Assembly: GCA_045652785.1 (NCBI GenBank)
Contig: JAZOLF010000004.1
Coordinates: forward strand, 1 to 9,489
Origin: Scatosoma sp045652785
GTDB taxonomy: Bacteria; Bacillota; Clostridia; Christensenellales; Borkfalkiaceae
DNA length: 9,489 bases
Reading direction: 5' to 3'
A program made the position numbers and the translations under genes. Shown one piece after another: positions 1-6,104 of this stretch (within the stretch, counting starts at the first letter, position 1; every line of letters begins with the position of its first letter). The notes under the pieces are model-generated. The model saw nothing but the letters and a program-made list of their open reading frames with translations, made no database searches and was not told the origin of the DNA.

Positions 1-752
1 ATTATATCAACTGCCCGATGTCGAAAGACGAATATTATACCTTCGTTGATGAACTGCTTTCGGCGGAACGCGCGCACTTGCACGAGTTTGAAAAACGGGA
101 AATTTTCGAAGGCTGTATGCCCATTGAAGTAATGGCGTCGCGCGGCAGGGATACCCTGCGGTACGGTACGCTCAAACCCGTGGGCTTGTACGATGAAGAC
201 GGGGTGCGCCCGTATGCGGTGTTGCAACTTCGCAAGGAAACGGCAAGCGGAGAAACGTACAACCTGGTCGGCTGTCAAACGAACTTGAAGTTCCCCGAGC
301 AAAAGCGAGTATTTTCGCTCATTCCCGCCCTGAAAAACGCGGAATATTTGCGCTACGGCGTGATGCATCGCAATACGTACATTCAATCCCCTGATGTTTT
401 GAATCGCGATTTTTCGTTTAAGAATAATCGAAGGCTGTTTTTTGCTGGCCAAATTACGGGTGTTGAAGGGTACGTGGAAAGTGCGGCAAGCGGACTTTTG
501 GCGGCACTCCATATTGCGGACGAAATCGCAGGAAGACCGACCCGTGTCTTTGACGAACGTACCATGTGCGGTGCGTTGGAAACGCATATCTCTACGCCAC
601 AAAAGAATTTCCAACCCATGAACGCAAACTACGGGATCTTATCCCCGATGCCTATGCGCATTCGCGACAAAAAGGAACGCTACCACGCGCTTTCCGAACG
701 CGCGCTGGAAATCATAAGAGCGGAAAAGGACAAAGAAACACAGCCTATCTAA
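1..752 (+). CDS. trmFO: TrmFO, folate/FAD-dependent tRNA (uracil-54-C5)-methyltransferase, 5'-truncated
   Basis: TrmFO makes 5-methyluridine at position 54 of tRNA in the cytoplasm, using methylenetetrahydrofolate as carbon donor and FAD as reductant. The frame is open to the left edge: the codons before the Met at 18 read YINCP, continuing a conserved TrmFO stretch, so that Met is internal and the true start lies upstream. Seen here are FEGCMPIEVM (codons about 105-134), whose Cys matches the conserved catalytic-type Cys near residue 226 of the family; NLVGCQTNLKFPEQKRVF; the YGVMHRNTYI segment; and a C-terminal FAD-domain motif, FFAGQITGVEGYVESAASG. If that Cys is residue ~226, the whole protein would be about 437 residues, the usual length. 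The stop is followed 21 bp later by hslV with its own AAGGAG site, suggesting cotranscription. Identification is secure; only the N-terminal FAD-binding half is missing. Confidence 0.95.
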   Translation, partial: YINCPMSKDEYYTFVDELLSAERAHLHEFEKREIFEGCMPIEVMASRGRDTLRYGTLKPVGLYDEDGVRPYAVLQLRKETASGETYNLVGCQTNLKFPEQKRVFSLIPALKNAEYLRYGVMHRNTYIQSPDVLNRDFSFKNNRRLFFAGQITGVEGYVESAASGLLAALHIADEIAGRPTRVFDERTMCGALETHISTPQKNFQPMNANYGILSPMPMRIRDKKERYHALSERALEIIRAEKDKETQPI

Positions 753-773
753 CGGATAGAAGGAGTAATACTT

Positions 774-1328
774 ATGGAATTTCGTGGAACCACGATTTGC
801 GCCGTTAAGAAAAACGGCGTAACGGCGATTGCTGGCGACGGCCAAGTGACGATGGGGCAATCGGTTATTTTCAAAAACACGGCGATTAAGGTTCGCCGCA
901 TCTACGGGGGCAAAGTCATTTTGGGCTTTGCAGGCTCGGTGACGGATGCGTTTGCGCTCACCGAACGCTTTGAAGAAATGCTCAATAAATTTTCGGGCAA
1001 CTTGATGCGTTCGGCGGTGGAACTTGCGGAACTTTGGCGCAGCGACAAACTGGGTAGAAAGTTGGATGCGATGATGATTACGGCAGACGAAAACACCCTT
1101 TTGGTGCTCTCGGGTACAGGCGAAGTGATCGAACCCGACGAAGGAGTGTGCGCAATCGGCAGCGGCGGAAACTACGCTTTGGCGGCGGCACGCGCTCTCT
1201 ATCAAGAAACGGACTACGATGCGGCTACGATCGCCCAAAAGGCGCTCAAAATTGCGTCGGAAATTTGTGTGTTCACCAACGATAACATTCGTTTGGAAAC
1301 GGTTGGGCAAGAACAGGGGGATAAGTAA
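774..1328 (+). CDS. hslV: HslV (ClpQ/CodW) peptidase subunit of the HslUV protease
   Basis: HslV is the proteasome-beta-like peptidase that, as stacked hexamers capped by HslU, degrades unfolded cytoplasmic proteins. The 184-residue length is normal. The N-terminal TTI motif occurs at residues 6-8, followed by GDGQVT (21-26), a Lys39-Val-Arg stretch matching the active-site Lys33 region of E. coli HslV, GFAGSV (51-56), and AIGSGGNYALAAARAL (127-142). Thr6 is the expected N-terminal nucleophile, so five residues (MEFRG) would have to be removed. The start is set by an AAGGAG site at about 760-765, and no start codon lies directly before the Thr. The gene sits 21 bp after trmFO and 2 bp before hslU, so translation with hslU is probably coupled; a GGGGG run inside its 3' end may be the hslU ribosome site. 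Confidence 0.96.
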   Translation: MEFRGTTICAVKKNGVTAIAGDGQVTMGQSVIFKNTAIKVRRIYGGKVILGFAGSVTDAFALTERFEEMLNKFSGNLMRSAVELAELWRSDKLGRKLDAMMITADENTLLVLSGTGEVIEPDEGVCAIGSGGNYALAAARALYQETDYDAATIAQKALKIASEICVFTNDNIRLETVGQEQGDK

Positions 1329-1330
1329 AA

Positions 1331-2638
1331 ATGAATTACTCTCCGAAACAAATCGTACAACAACTCGATAAATATATTATCGGTCAAGACGATGCGAAAA
1401 AGGCGGTATCTATCGCCCTTCGCAATCGTTATCGCCGTAGCCAACTTCCCGAAGACGTGCGGGAAGAAATCACCCCGAAGAATATCATTATGAAAGGTCC
1501 TACGGGGGTAGGTAAAACGGAAATTGCACGCCGTTTGGCACGGTTAGTGAAAGCCCCGTTTGTCAAGGTGGAAGCGACGAAATACACCGAAGTCGGCTAT
1601 GTCGGCAAGGACGTTGAAGGTATGGTGCGCGACCTTGCGGAATGTGCTTACCGTCTTGTCAAAGCGGAAAAGCAAGAAGAAGTGAAAGCCAAAGCGACGG
1701 CAACGGTGGAAAAGAAACTCGTGAAAGAACTTGCCGAAGTGCGCCGCGCGGACAAAGGGGATAGAAAGCAGGAAGAGTTCGAAAGCGAACTTTTAGACGG
1801 CTTGCGCAAGGGCTACTTTGATACGACGGTGATCGAAGTGGAAGTGGTGGATGCCCCCAAAGATATGGAACTTCCGACGGGCGGCGCAACCATCGCCATC
1901 GGCAGTATTTTCGGGGATATGTTCCCGCAAAAGAAGAAAAAACGCAAATTGACGGTGAAGGAAGCCAGAGAAATTTTCCTTGCCGAAGAAGCGGATAAGT
2001 TGGTGGACGACGACGCGGTAAAAGCGGAAGCCATCCGCCGTGCGGAAAACGACGGCATCATCTTTATCGATGAAATCGATAAAATTGCAGGCAAGGGCAA
2101 TCGCGGCGGGGTGGACGTATCCCGTGAAGGGGTACAACGCGACATCCTTCCCATTGTGGAAGGCAGCACGGTAGTCACCAAATACGGCCCGATGAAGACG
2201 GACTTTATTCTCTTTATCGCGGCGGGCGCGTTTCACGTTGCGGCGGTGGAAGACTTGATCCCTGAACTGCAAGGCAGATTCCCCGTTTCGGTGGAATTAA
2301 AGAGTTTGACAAAGGATGATTTTGTCCGTATTTTGACGGAAACGGAAAACTCTTTGGTGTTCCAGTATTCCAAACTTTTGAGTGTAGATAACGTTGATTT
2401 GCACTTTGAACAGGGCGCGATTGAGCGCATTGCGGAAATTTCGGTGGAACTCAACGCCACCAGCGAAGACATCGGCGCGCGTAGATTGCATACGGTAATG
2501 GAATACCTGCTCGAAGAAATTTCGTTTAATGCAAGTGGGGATTATCCGATGTTCACGCTCACGATCGACCGCGCTTACGTGGACGAACACTTGGCGAAAC
2601 TCACGGGCGATAGAAACTTGAAGAAATACGTTTTATAA
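1331..2638 (+). CDS. hslU: HslU (ClpY/CodX) AAA+ unfoldase of the HslUV protease
   Basis: HslU is the hexameric AAA+ ATPase that unfolds substrates and threads them into HslV. At 435 residues it is close to the usual size. Visible in order: an N-terminal segment with YIIGQDDAKKAV (15-26), Walker A GPTGVGKTE (56-64), the substrate-gripping pore loop GYVG (89-92), a charged intermediate (I) domain around 105-235, Walker B IIFIDE (243-248), an arginine-finger region ELQGRFP (312-318), and a sensor-2 motif GARRLHTVME (382-391). The C-terminus ends KKYVL, a hydrophobic tail of the kind that docks between HslV subunits to activate them. The ATG lies 2 bp after the hslV stop, so the pair is likely made in matched amounts. 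All key ATPase residues are present, so the complex looks functional. Confidence 0.97.
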   Translation: MNYSPKQIVQQLDKYIIGQDDAKKAVSIALRNRYRRSQLPEDVREEITPKNIIMKGPTGVGKTEIARRLARLVKAPFVKVEATKYTEVGYVGKDVEGMVRDLAECAYRLVKAEKQEEVKAKATATVEKKLVKELAEVRRADKGDRKQEEFESELLDGLRKGYFDTTVIEVEVVDAPKDMELPTGGATIAIGSIFGDMFPQKKKKRKLTVKEAREIFLAEEADKLVDDDAVKAEAIRRAENDGIIFIDEIDKIAGKGNRGGVDVSREGVQRDILPIVEGSTVVTKYGPMKTDFILFIAAGAFHVAAVEDLIPELQGRFPVSVELKSLTKDDFVRILTETENSLVFQYSKLLSVDNVDLHFEQGAIERIAEISVELNATSEDIGARRLHTVMEYLLEEISFNASGDYPMFTLTIDRAYVDEHLAKLTGDRNLKKYVL

Positions 2639-2659
2639 CGAAAGAAAAGGAAGAAAATT

Positions 2660-3910
2660 ATGATTTATATTCCCAAGGGTACGAAGGACGTTTTGCCTTC
2701 GGAATCGTATAAATGGCAATATGTAGAAGGCGTGGCACGCGAAGTGGCGGCCGCTTTCAACGTAAAAGAAATCCGCACGCCGACGTTTGAATACACCGAA
2801 TTGTTCCAACGCGGGGTGGGTAGCACGACGGACGTCGTCACCAAAGAAATGTACACCTTCCAAGACAAGGGCAATCGTTCGATTACGTTAAAGCCCGAAG
2901 GTACGGCAGGTACGGTGCGTTCGTTTATCGAAAACGGGTTGTTCAGCGGCGTATTGCCCTTGAAGATGTACTATATTACGCCCGCATTCCGCTACGAAAG
3001 ACCGCAGGCGGGCCGCCTTCGTGAGTTCCATCAATTTGGTGTGGAAATCTTCGGTGCAAAGGGAGCGGAAACGGATGCCGAAGCGATCATTATCGCCAGC
3101 ACTTTGCTCAAAAAGTTGGGGGTTGCGGCAACGCTGAAAATCAATTCGATCGGCTGCCCTGAATGTAGAAAACGCTACAACGACGCATTAAAAGCGTTCT
3201 TTGAACCCCATTTGGACAACCTTTGCTATGATTGCAAAACGCGCTATGAAAAGAACCCCTTACGCCTTTTGGATTGCAAGGAAGACGCTTGCAAGCAAAT
3301 CAACGTAGCCGCGCCGTCTATTTTGGACTACCTTTGCGAAGACTGCGACAAGCACTTTGCGCTGGTTAAGGATTACTTGAATATCGCAGGCGTTGCTTAC
3401 GAAATCGACGAACGCATCGTGCGCGGGCTTGATTACTACACCCGCACGGTGTTTGAATTCGTAGCGACGGGCATCGGCGCGCAAGGTACGGTTTGCGCAG
3501 GCGGTAGATACGACGGCTTGATTGAAGAGTTGGGCGGCAAGAGCGCCCCTGCCGTAGGTTTTGCGGCGGGTATCGAGCGGCTTTTGATTGTGATGGAGCA
3601 ATCGGGTGTGGAAATCCCTATGCCGAAAGCGCCTACGGTGTATTTTGCAGGTATGGACGAAGAAAGCAGAAAACAATGTTTCCGTCTTTGTTCTGCGCTC
3701 CGCGCGGCAGGCATCAATGCGGAAATCGACCAAATGGAACGCTCTATCAAAGCGCAGTTTAAGTACGCGGACAAGTTGGGCGTACAATACGTTGCGGTCA
3801 TCGGCGGCAGCGAACTTTTGGAAGGCGCGATGAACGTAAAGAATATGCAAACGGGCGAAAGTAAAAAAGTGGCGTTTGCGGATGCGGTTGCATATTTTTC
3901 GAAAAACTAA
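2660..3910 (+). CDS. hisS: Histidyl-tRNA synthetase
   Basis: This class II aminoacyl-tRNA synthetase attaches histidine to tRNA-His in the cytoplasm. The 416-residue protein shows the N-terminal GTKDVLP (7-13), TLKPEGTA (76-83), class II motif 2 around FRYERPQAGRLREFHQFG (110-127), the histidine-specific RGLDYYTRTVFEF (255-267), GGRYDGL (281-287), and motif 3 in VGFAAGIERLL (299-309). Residues from about 325 to the end form the anticodon-binding domain. Between motif 2 and the histidine motif lies an insert with eight cysteines (C166, C169, C189, C192, C206, C211, C226, C229), as I recall from clostridial HisS and perhaps metal-binding. An AAGGAAG site precedes the ATG, 21 bp after hslU. Its place behind hslVU, with no aspS beside it, differs from the common hisS-aspS arrangement. 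Confidence 0.97.
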   Translation: MIYIPKGTKDVLPSESYKWQYVEGVAREVAAAFNVKEIRTPTFEYTELFQRGVGSTTDVVTKEMYTFQDKGNRSITLKPEGTAGTVRSFIENGLFSGVLPLKMYYITPAFRYERPQAGRLREFHQFGVEIFGAKGAETDAEAIIIASTLLKKLGVAATLKINSIGCPECRKRYNDALKAFFEPHLDNLCYDCKTRYEKNPLRLLDCKEDACKQINVAAPSILDYLCEDCDKHFALVKDYLNIAGVAYEIDERIVRGLDYYTRTVFEFVATGIGAQGTVCAGGRYDGLIEELGGKSAPAVGFAAGIERLLIVMEQSGVEIPMPKAPTVYFAGMDEESRKQCFRLCSALRAAGINAEIDQMERSIKAQFKYADKLGVQYVAVIGGSELLEGAMNVKNMQTGESKKVAFADAVAYFSKN

Positions 3911-3935
3911 ACACAATAGAGAAAGGGGAAAAATT

Positions 3936-4250
3936 ATGCAAATTATCAACAGCCAAGAATTGAAGGATTTATTGCAAGTATCGGAAAAACCTGTCTTCGT
4001 AGATTTCTATGCGGACTGGTGCGGGCCTTGCAGAATGCTTGCGCCCGTGTTGTCGGAGCTTGCGGAAAAGTACGCGGACAAGGCGGTTTTCGTCAAAGTC
4101 AACGTGGATGAAAGCGAAGAAGCGGCGATTGAACACGGCATCTCTTCCATCCCGAACGTAATTGCGTTCAAGGGTGGAAAGGCGGTTGCAAACCAACTTG
4201 GTTTTGCGCCAGCAAGTGCGCTTGAAACGTTTATTCAAAAGGTTTTATAA
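3936..4250 (+). CDS. trxA: Thioredoxin
   Basis: Thioredoxin is a small cytoplasmic dithiol carrier that reduces protein disulfides and is itself reduced by thioredoxin reductase. The 104-residue length is standard. The active site WCGPC is at residues 28-32, preceded by the FVDFYADWC strand, and the conserved cis-proline is Pro73 in SSIPNV, followed by FKGGK (78-82). The start at 3936 is preferred over an in-frame ATG 60 bp upstream because a strong purine run (GAAAGGGGAA, 3921-3930) sits just ahead of it, the upstream start would overlap the end of hisS, and the 20 extra residues do not look like thioredoxin. It is the last gene of the operon, 25 bp behind hisS and followed at once by a terminator. 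No thioredoxin reductase gene is in the window. Confidence 0.96.
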   Translation: MQIINSQELKDLLQVSEKPVFVDFYADWCGPCRMLAPVLSELAEKYADKAVFVKVNVDESEEAAIEHGISSIPNVIAFKGGKAVANQLGFAPASALETFIQKVL

Positions 4251-4256
4251 AAGATG

Positions 4257-4290
4257 AAAAGCTTACTTTTAGTAAGCTTTTTCTTTTTGT
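4257..4290 (+). terminator. Rho-independent terminator of the trmFO-hslVU-hisS-trxA operon
   Basis: A perfect inverted repeat pairs 4257-4267 (AAAAGCTTACT) with 4271-4281 across a three-base TTT loop and runs into a T-rich tract (TTTTTCTTTTT). It begins six bases after the trxA stop, so it ends the operon. The stem has only four G-C pairs but is 11 bp long and perfect. Confidence 0.9.
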
Positions 4291-4293
4291 CTA

Positions 4294-4322
4294 TTGACAA
4301 GTAAAAGTACCCATGCTATAAT
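4294..4322 (+). promoter_or_regulatory. SigA-type promoter of the lipoprotein gene
   Basis: The -35 box TTGACA (4294-4299) and -10 box TATAAT (4317-4322) are both perfect consensus with a 17-bp spacer, and a TG at 4314-4315 makes an extended -10. Transcription should start near 4329, giving a leader of about 25 bases before the ATG at 4354. It begins just four bases after the preceding terminator tract. No operator-like repeat is seen around it, so expression is probably strong and constitutive. Confidence 0.9.
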
Positions 4323-4353
4323 ACCAGCAAGACAATGAAATGGAGAGTTTGCG

Positions 4354-5166
4354 ATGAAAAGAATTTGCAAGTTGGCTTTGGCGCTATTGATGGCGCTTAC
4401 AACAATCTTTGCGTTTGGTTGCGGTGAGCGGGTAAAAACTCCCGAACCGCAGGCGACGTACAACGACCAAACGACGGCGGAACTGTATCAATCGGCAATC
4501 ACGGCGATCGGTGAAAACGTTACCACGCATAGCGAAATCACGATGCTAATGAAAGTAGATGCAGGCGATGGCAAGGGGCAAGTTTCCTATCCCGTAGTGA
4601 TGCAAATGGATTCGAAACTCGATGGCGAAAACGAGTATGCAAAAATCCTAATGTCGGGGATTGTTTCCGGTGAAGCGGAAGTATGGTACGTAAACGGTTG
4701 GTTGTACGACGGCTCGTCGAAAGAGAAGGAACAAATAAGCCGTGATGAGTTTGAAAGCGAATACGGCAGCGGTATCTCCGCGGAGATGGAAACGGCTGTT
4801 TTGGCAGGGCTTGCGGAAGGCTATTTCTTGGTCTATGAAGACCGAGTGACGTTGACTTGTACGCTGTCGGGTGACGCGGCAACACAAGCCGCGCAGGGGG
4901 TTTTGGAACAGCAAATCGGGGAGGGTGTTTCCGCTACGGTTGATAAAATTGACTGTTTGTTTACATTTAGCAAGGAAGGACAGTTGACCATCGCTCGATA
5001 TACGTTCACAATGCAGGCGGTGGTGCAAGGGCAATCTTTGCAGTATGATTACAATATCAAAATGAAGTATTCGGATGTCGGCACAACGCAGGTGGCTTTG
5101 CCTGTCGATGCGGATAAGTACGTGGATGTGGATGCGCCCGTGGTGAGCAATCCCGATATTATGTAG
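4354..5166 (+). CDS. Predicted lipoprotein of unknown function
   Basis: I do not recognise this 270-residue protein. It has a lipoprotein signal: basic MKR, a hydrophobic core (about residues 6-20) and a lipobox ending at Cys23 (FAFGC), so it should be exported, lipid-anchored and face outward from the membrane. The mature part begins with a short charged, proline-containing linker (about 24-36), then mostly polar and hydrophobic alternation typical of beta strands, with no enzyme motif. A central W-Y-V-N-G-W-L-Y stretch and a late YTFTMQAVV strand resemble small lipoproteins built on a LolA/LppX-like curved sheet, or DUF6612-type proteins; this is only a fold-level guess. A GGAGAG site lies at 4342-4347. 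It is a single-gene unit with a consensus promoter upstream and a terminator downstream. No substrate or partner can be named from context. Confidence 0.85.
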   Translation: MKRICKLALALLMALTTIFAFGCGERVKTPEPQATYNDQTTAELYQSAITAIGENVTTHSEITMLMKVDAGDGKGQVSYPVVMQMDSKLDGENEYAKILMSGIVSGEAEVWYVNGWLYDGSSKEKEQISRDEFESEYGSGISAEMETAVLAGLAEGYFLVYEDRVTLTCTLSGDAATQAAQGVLEQQIGEGVSATVDKIDCLFTFSKEGQLTIARYTFTMQAVVQGQSLQYDYNIKMKYSDVGTTQVALPVDADKYVDVDAPVVSNPDIM

Positions 5167-5198
5167 TTTTCAACGCGTACATGGGTAGTGGTAATGGG

Positions 5199-5240
5199 TA
5201 AAAAAATAGAAGAGCCGTGGCAAACGCCACGGCTCTTTTT
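5199..5240. terminator. Bidirectional terminator between the lipoprotein and rubrerythrin genes
   Basis: A perfect 12-bp G-C-rich stem pairs 5210-5221 (AAGAGCCGTGGC) with 5226-5237 across an AAAC loop. On the plus strand it runs into T's to 5240. On the minus strand the run of A's at 5199-5206 becomes a U tract. It lies between convergent genes, so it can end both transcripts. Confidence 0.92.
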
Positions 5241-5255
5241 ATATGTCGTATGAAA

Positions 5256-5894
5256 TTAGTAGTTTTCTGCTCTCACTTGGAAATATGCTTGGGGATGTGC
5301 ACAGATAGGGCAAACGTCAGGTGCTTGCTTGCCAACAACGATATGGCCGCAGTTGGAGCATTGCCATACAGCGTCGCCTTCCTTCGAGAAGACAAGTTTG
5401 TTTTGTACGTTGGAAAGAAGTTTTCTATATCTTTCTTCGTGTTCTTTTTCGATAGCAGCAACGCCTTCGAAAAGAATTGCGATATCTTCAAAGCCTTCTT
5501 CTCTTGCGGTCTTTGCAAAGCCAGCGTACATATCCGTCCATTCGTAGTTTTCGCCCAAAGCCGCGTCCAAAAGGTTTTCAGCGGTGGAAGAAATAGCGCC
5601 GCCGTTTAAGAGTTTGTACCAAATTTTAGCGTGTTCTTGTTCGTTCTTTGCCGTTTCTTCGAACAATGCTGCAATTTGTACAAAGCCTTCCTTTCTTGCC
5701 TTGGACGCGAAATAGGTGTACTTATTTCTCGCTTGGGATTCGCCTGCGAATGCTTCTTTCAGGTTCGCTTCCGTCTTCGTACCCTTCAAAGGGTTGTGCT
5801 TTTCAAACACGTTGGATTGTTTGCATTTAGGGCAGGTTTCGATCGCGCCTTCGCCTTCGTGCACATAACCACATACTTTGCATACATACTTCAT
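5256..5894 (-). CDS. rbr: Rubrerythrin with rubredoxin-type iron sites at both ends
   Basis: Rubrerythrins are cytoplasmic diiron proteins that reduce hydrogen peroxide in anaerobes. This 212-residue protein has three parts. An N-terminal rubredoxin-like knuckle holds C5, C8, C21 and C24. A central ferritin-like four-helix domain (about 40-165) holds likely iron ligands E52 (in AGESQARNKY), E85xxH88, E118 and E149xxH152, with Asp121 where Desulfovibrio vulgaris rubrerythrin has a Glu. A C-terminal rubredoxin domain holds C179, C182, C195 and C198. Both cysteine sets have the same CxxC-x12-CxxC spacing. The start at 5894 is chosen over an ATG 48 bp upstream because TAAGGAG lies just before it and MKYVCKVCGY is the normal beginning of a rubredoxin fold. 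It is a single-gene unit, divergent from the cardiolipin synthase gene. Electron donors are not encoded nearby. Confidence 0.95.
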   Translation of the reverse strand: MKYVCKVCGYVHEGEGAIETCPKCKQSNVFEKHNPLKGTKTEANLKEAFAGESQARNKYTYFASKARKEGFVQIAALFEETAKNEQEHAKIWYKLLNGGAISSTAENLLDAALGENYEWTDMYAGFAKTAREEGFEDIAILFEGVAAIEKEHEERYRKLLSNVQNKLVFSKEGDAVWQCSNCGHIVVGKQAPDVCPICAHPQAYFQVRAENY

Positions 5895-5943
5895 AATTAT
5901 AATCTCCTTAAAAAATAGATTTTTATGCTTATTAAAACTCATT

Positions 5944-5958
5944 CTTATTAGGACTAAG
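5944..5958. promoter_or_regulatory. Imperfect inverted repeat in the rubrerythrin leader, possible operator
   Basis: CTTATTAGGACTAAG is a 15-base imperfect palindrome in which six of seven mirrored positions could be tested and five pair. It lies about 10-25 bases after the predicted rubrerythrin transcription start, a place where a repressor could act. Peroxide genes are often controlled by PerR, whose sites are 15-base 7-1-7 repeats, but this sequence matches the PerR consensus poorly. Regulator and function are unproven. Confidence 0.2.
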
Positions 5959-5975
5959 TTTCATTAATTATCCAT

Positions 5976-6004
5976 ATATTACCATATCTTTTTTTCTTTG
6001 TCAA
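5976..6004 (-). promoter_or_regulatory. SigA-type promoter of the rubrerythrin gene
   Basis: Read on the minus strand, TTGACA (6004-5999) is followed after 17 bp by TAATAT (5981-5976), with TGG directly before it as an extended -10. The predicted transcription start near 5968 gives a leader of about 75 bases to the ATG at 5894. A/T-rich DNA with A-tracts lies upstream and could act as an UP element. Confidence 0.85.
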
Positions 6005-6025
6005 TAGTTTTGTGAAAAAAAGTTG

Positions 6026-6071
6026 AAAAAATTTTTTGAAAGAAAAAAAAGGGTTGCTTTTTTTCTTCTTT
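6026..6071. repeat. A-tract palindrome and purine/pyrimidine hairpin in the divergent region
   Basis: AAAAAATTTTTT at 6026-6037 is a perfect 12-bp palindrome. Next to it, AAGAAAAAAAAG (6040-6051) can pair with CTTTTTTTCTT (6057-6067) with one extra A, across a GGTTG loop. Together they give strongly bent A-tract DNA between two divergent promoters. They may act as UP elements; as a terminator the second hairpin is poor because its stem has few G-C pairs. Confidence 0.45.
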
Positions 6072-6082
6072 ACGAATACTAT
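6054..6082 (+). promoter_or_regulatory. Probable promoter of the cardiolipin synthase gene
   Basis: TTGCTT (6054-6059) and TACTAT (6077-6082) are separated by 17 bp. Each matches consensus at four of six positions. An alternative -10, TATAAA at 6080-6085, would need a 20-bp spacer. The start would fall near 6089, only about 16 bases before the ATG, giving a very short leader that still includes the AGGGGG ribosome site. It is weaker than the other promoters in the window. Confidence 0.5.
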
Positions 6083-6104
6083 AAAGGAAAATAGGGGGTA
6101 AATT

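Noticed and set aside
639..1310. Minus-strand open frame of 223 codons opposite trmFO and hslV
   Set aside because: Rich in Arg, His and Phe in no recognisable pattern, with no ribosome site; it mirrors the codon bias of the real plus-strand genes.
3876..3935. Longer thioredoxin start, 20 codons upstream
   Set aside because: Overlaps the end of hisS, has a weak ribosome site and adds residues foreign to thioredoxin; the start at 3936 has a strong purine-rich site.
3260..3949. Minus-strand open frame of 229 codons opposite hisS
   Set aside because: Lies wholly antisense to a clearly identified synthetase and has shadow-like composition; no promoter or ribosome site is visible.
5217..5609. 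Plus-strand open frame of 130 codons opposite rubrerythrin
   Set aside because: Starts inside the terminator stem and is antisense to a strong gene.
5895..5942. Longer rubrerythrin start, 16 codons upstream
   Set aside because: The extension would place the TAAGGAG ribosome site inside the coding region and is not rubredoxin-like.
5944..5958. PerR box for rubrerythrin
   Set aside because: The repeat does not match the TTATAAT-N-ATTATAA consensus well enough to name PerR; kept only as a low-confidence operator candidate.
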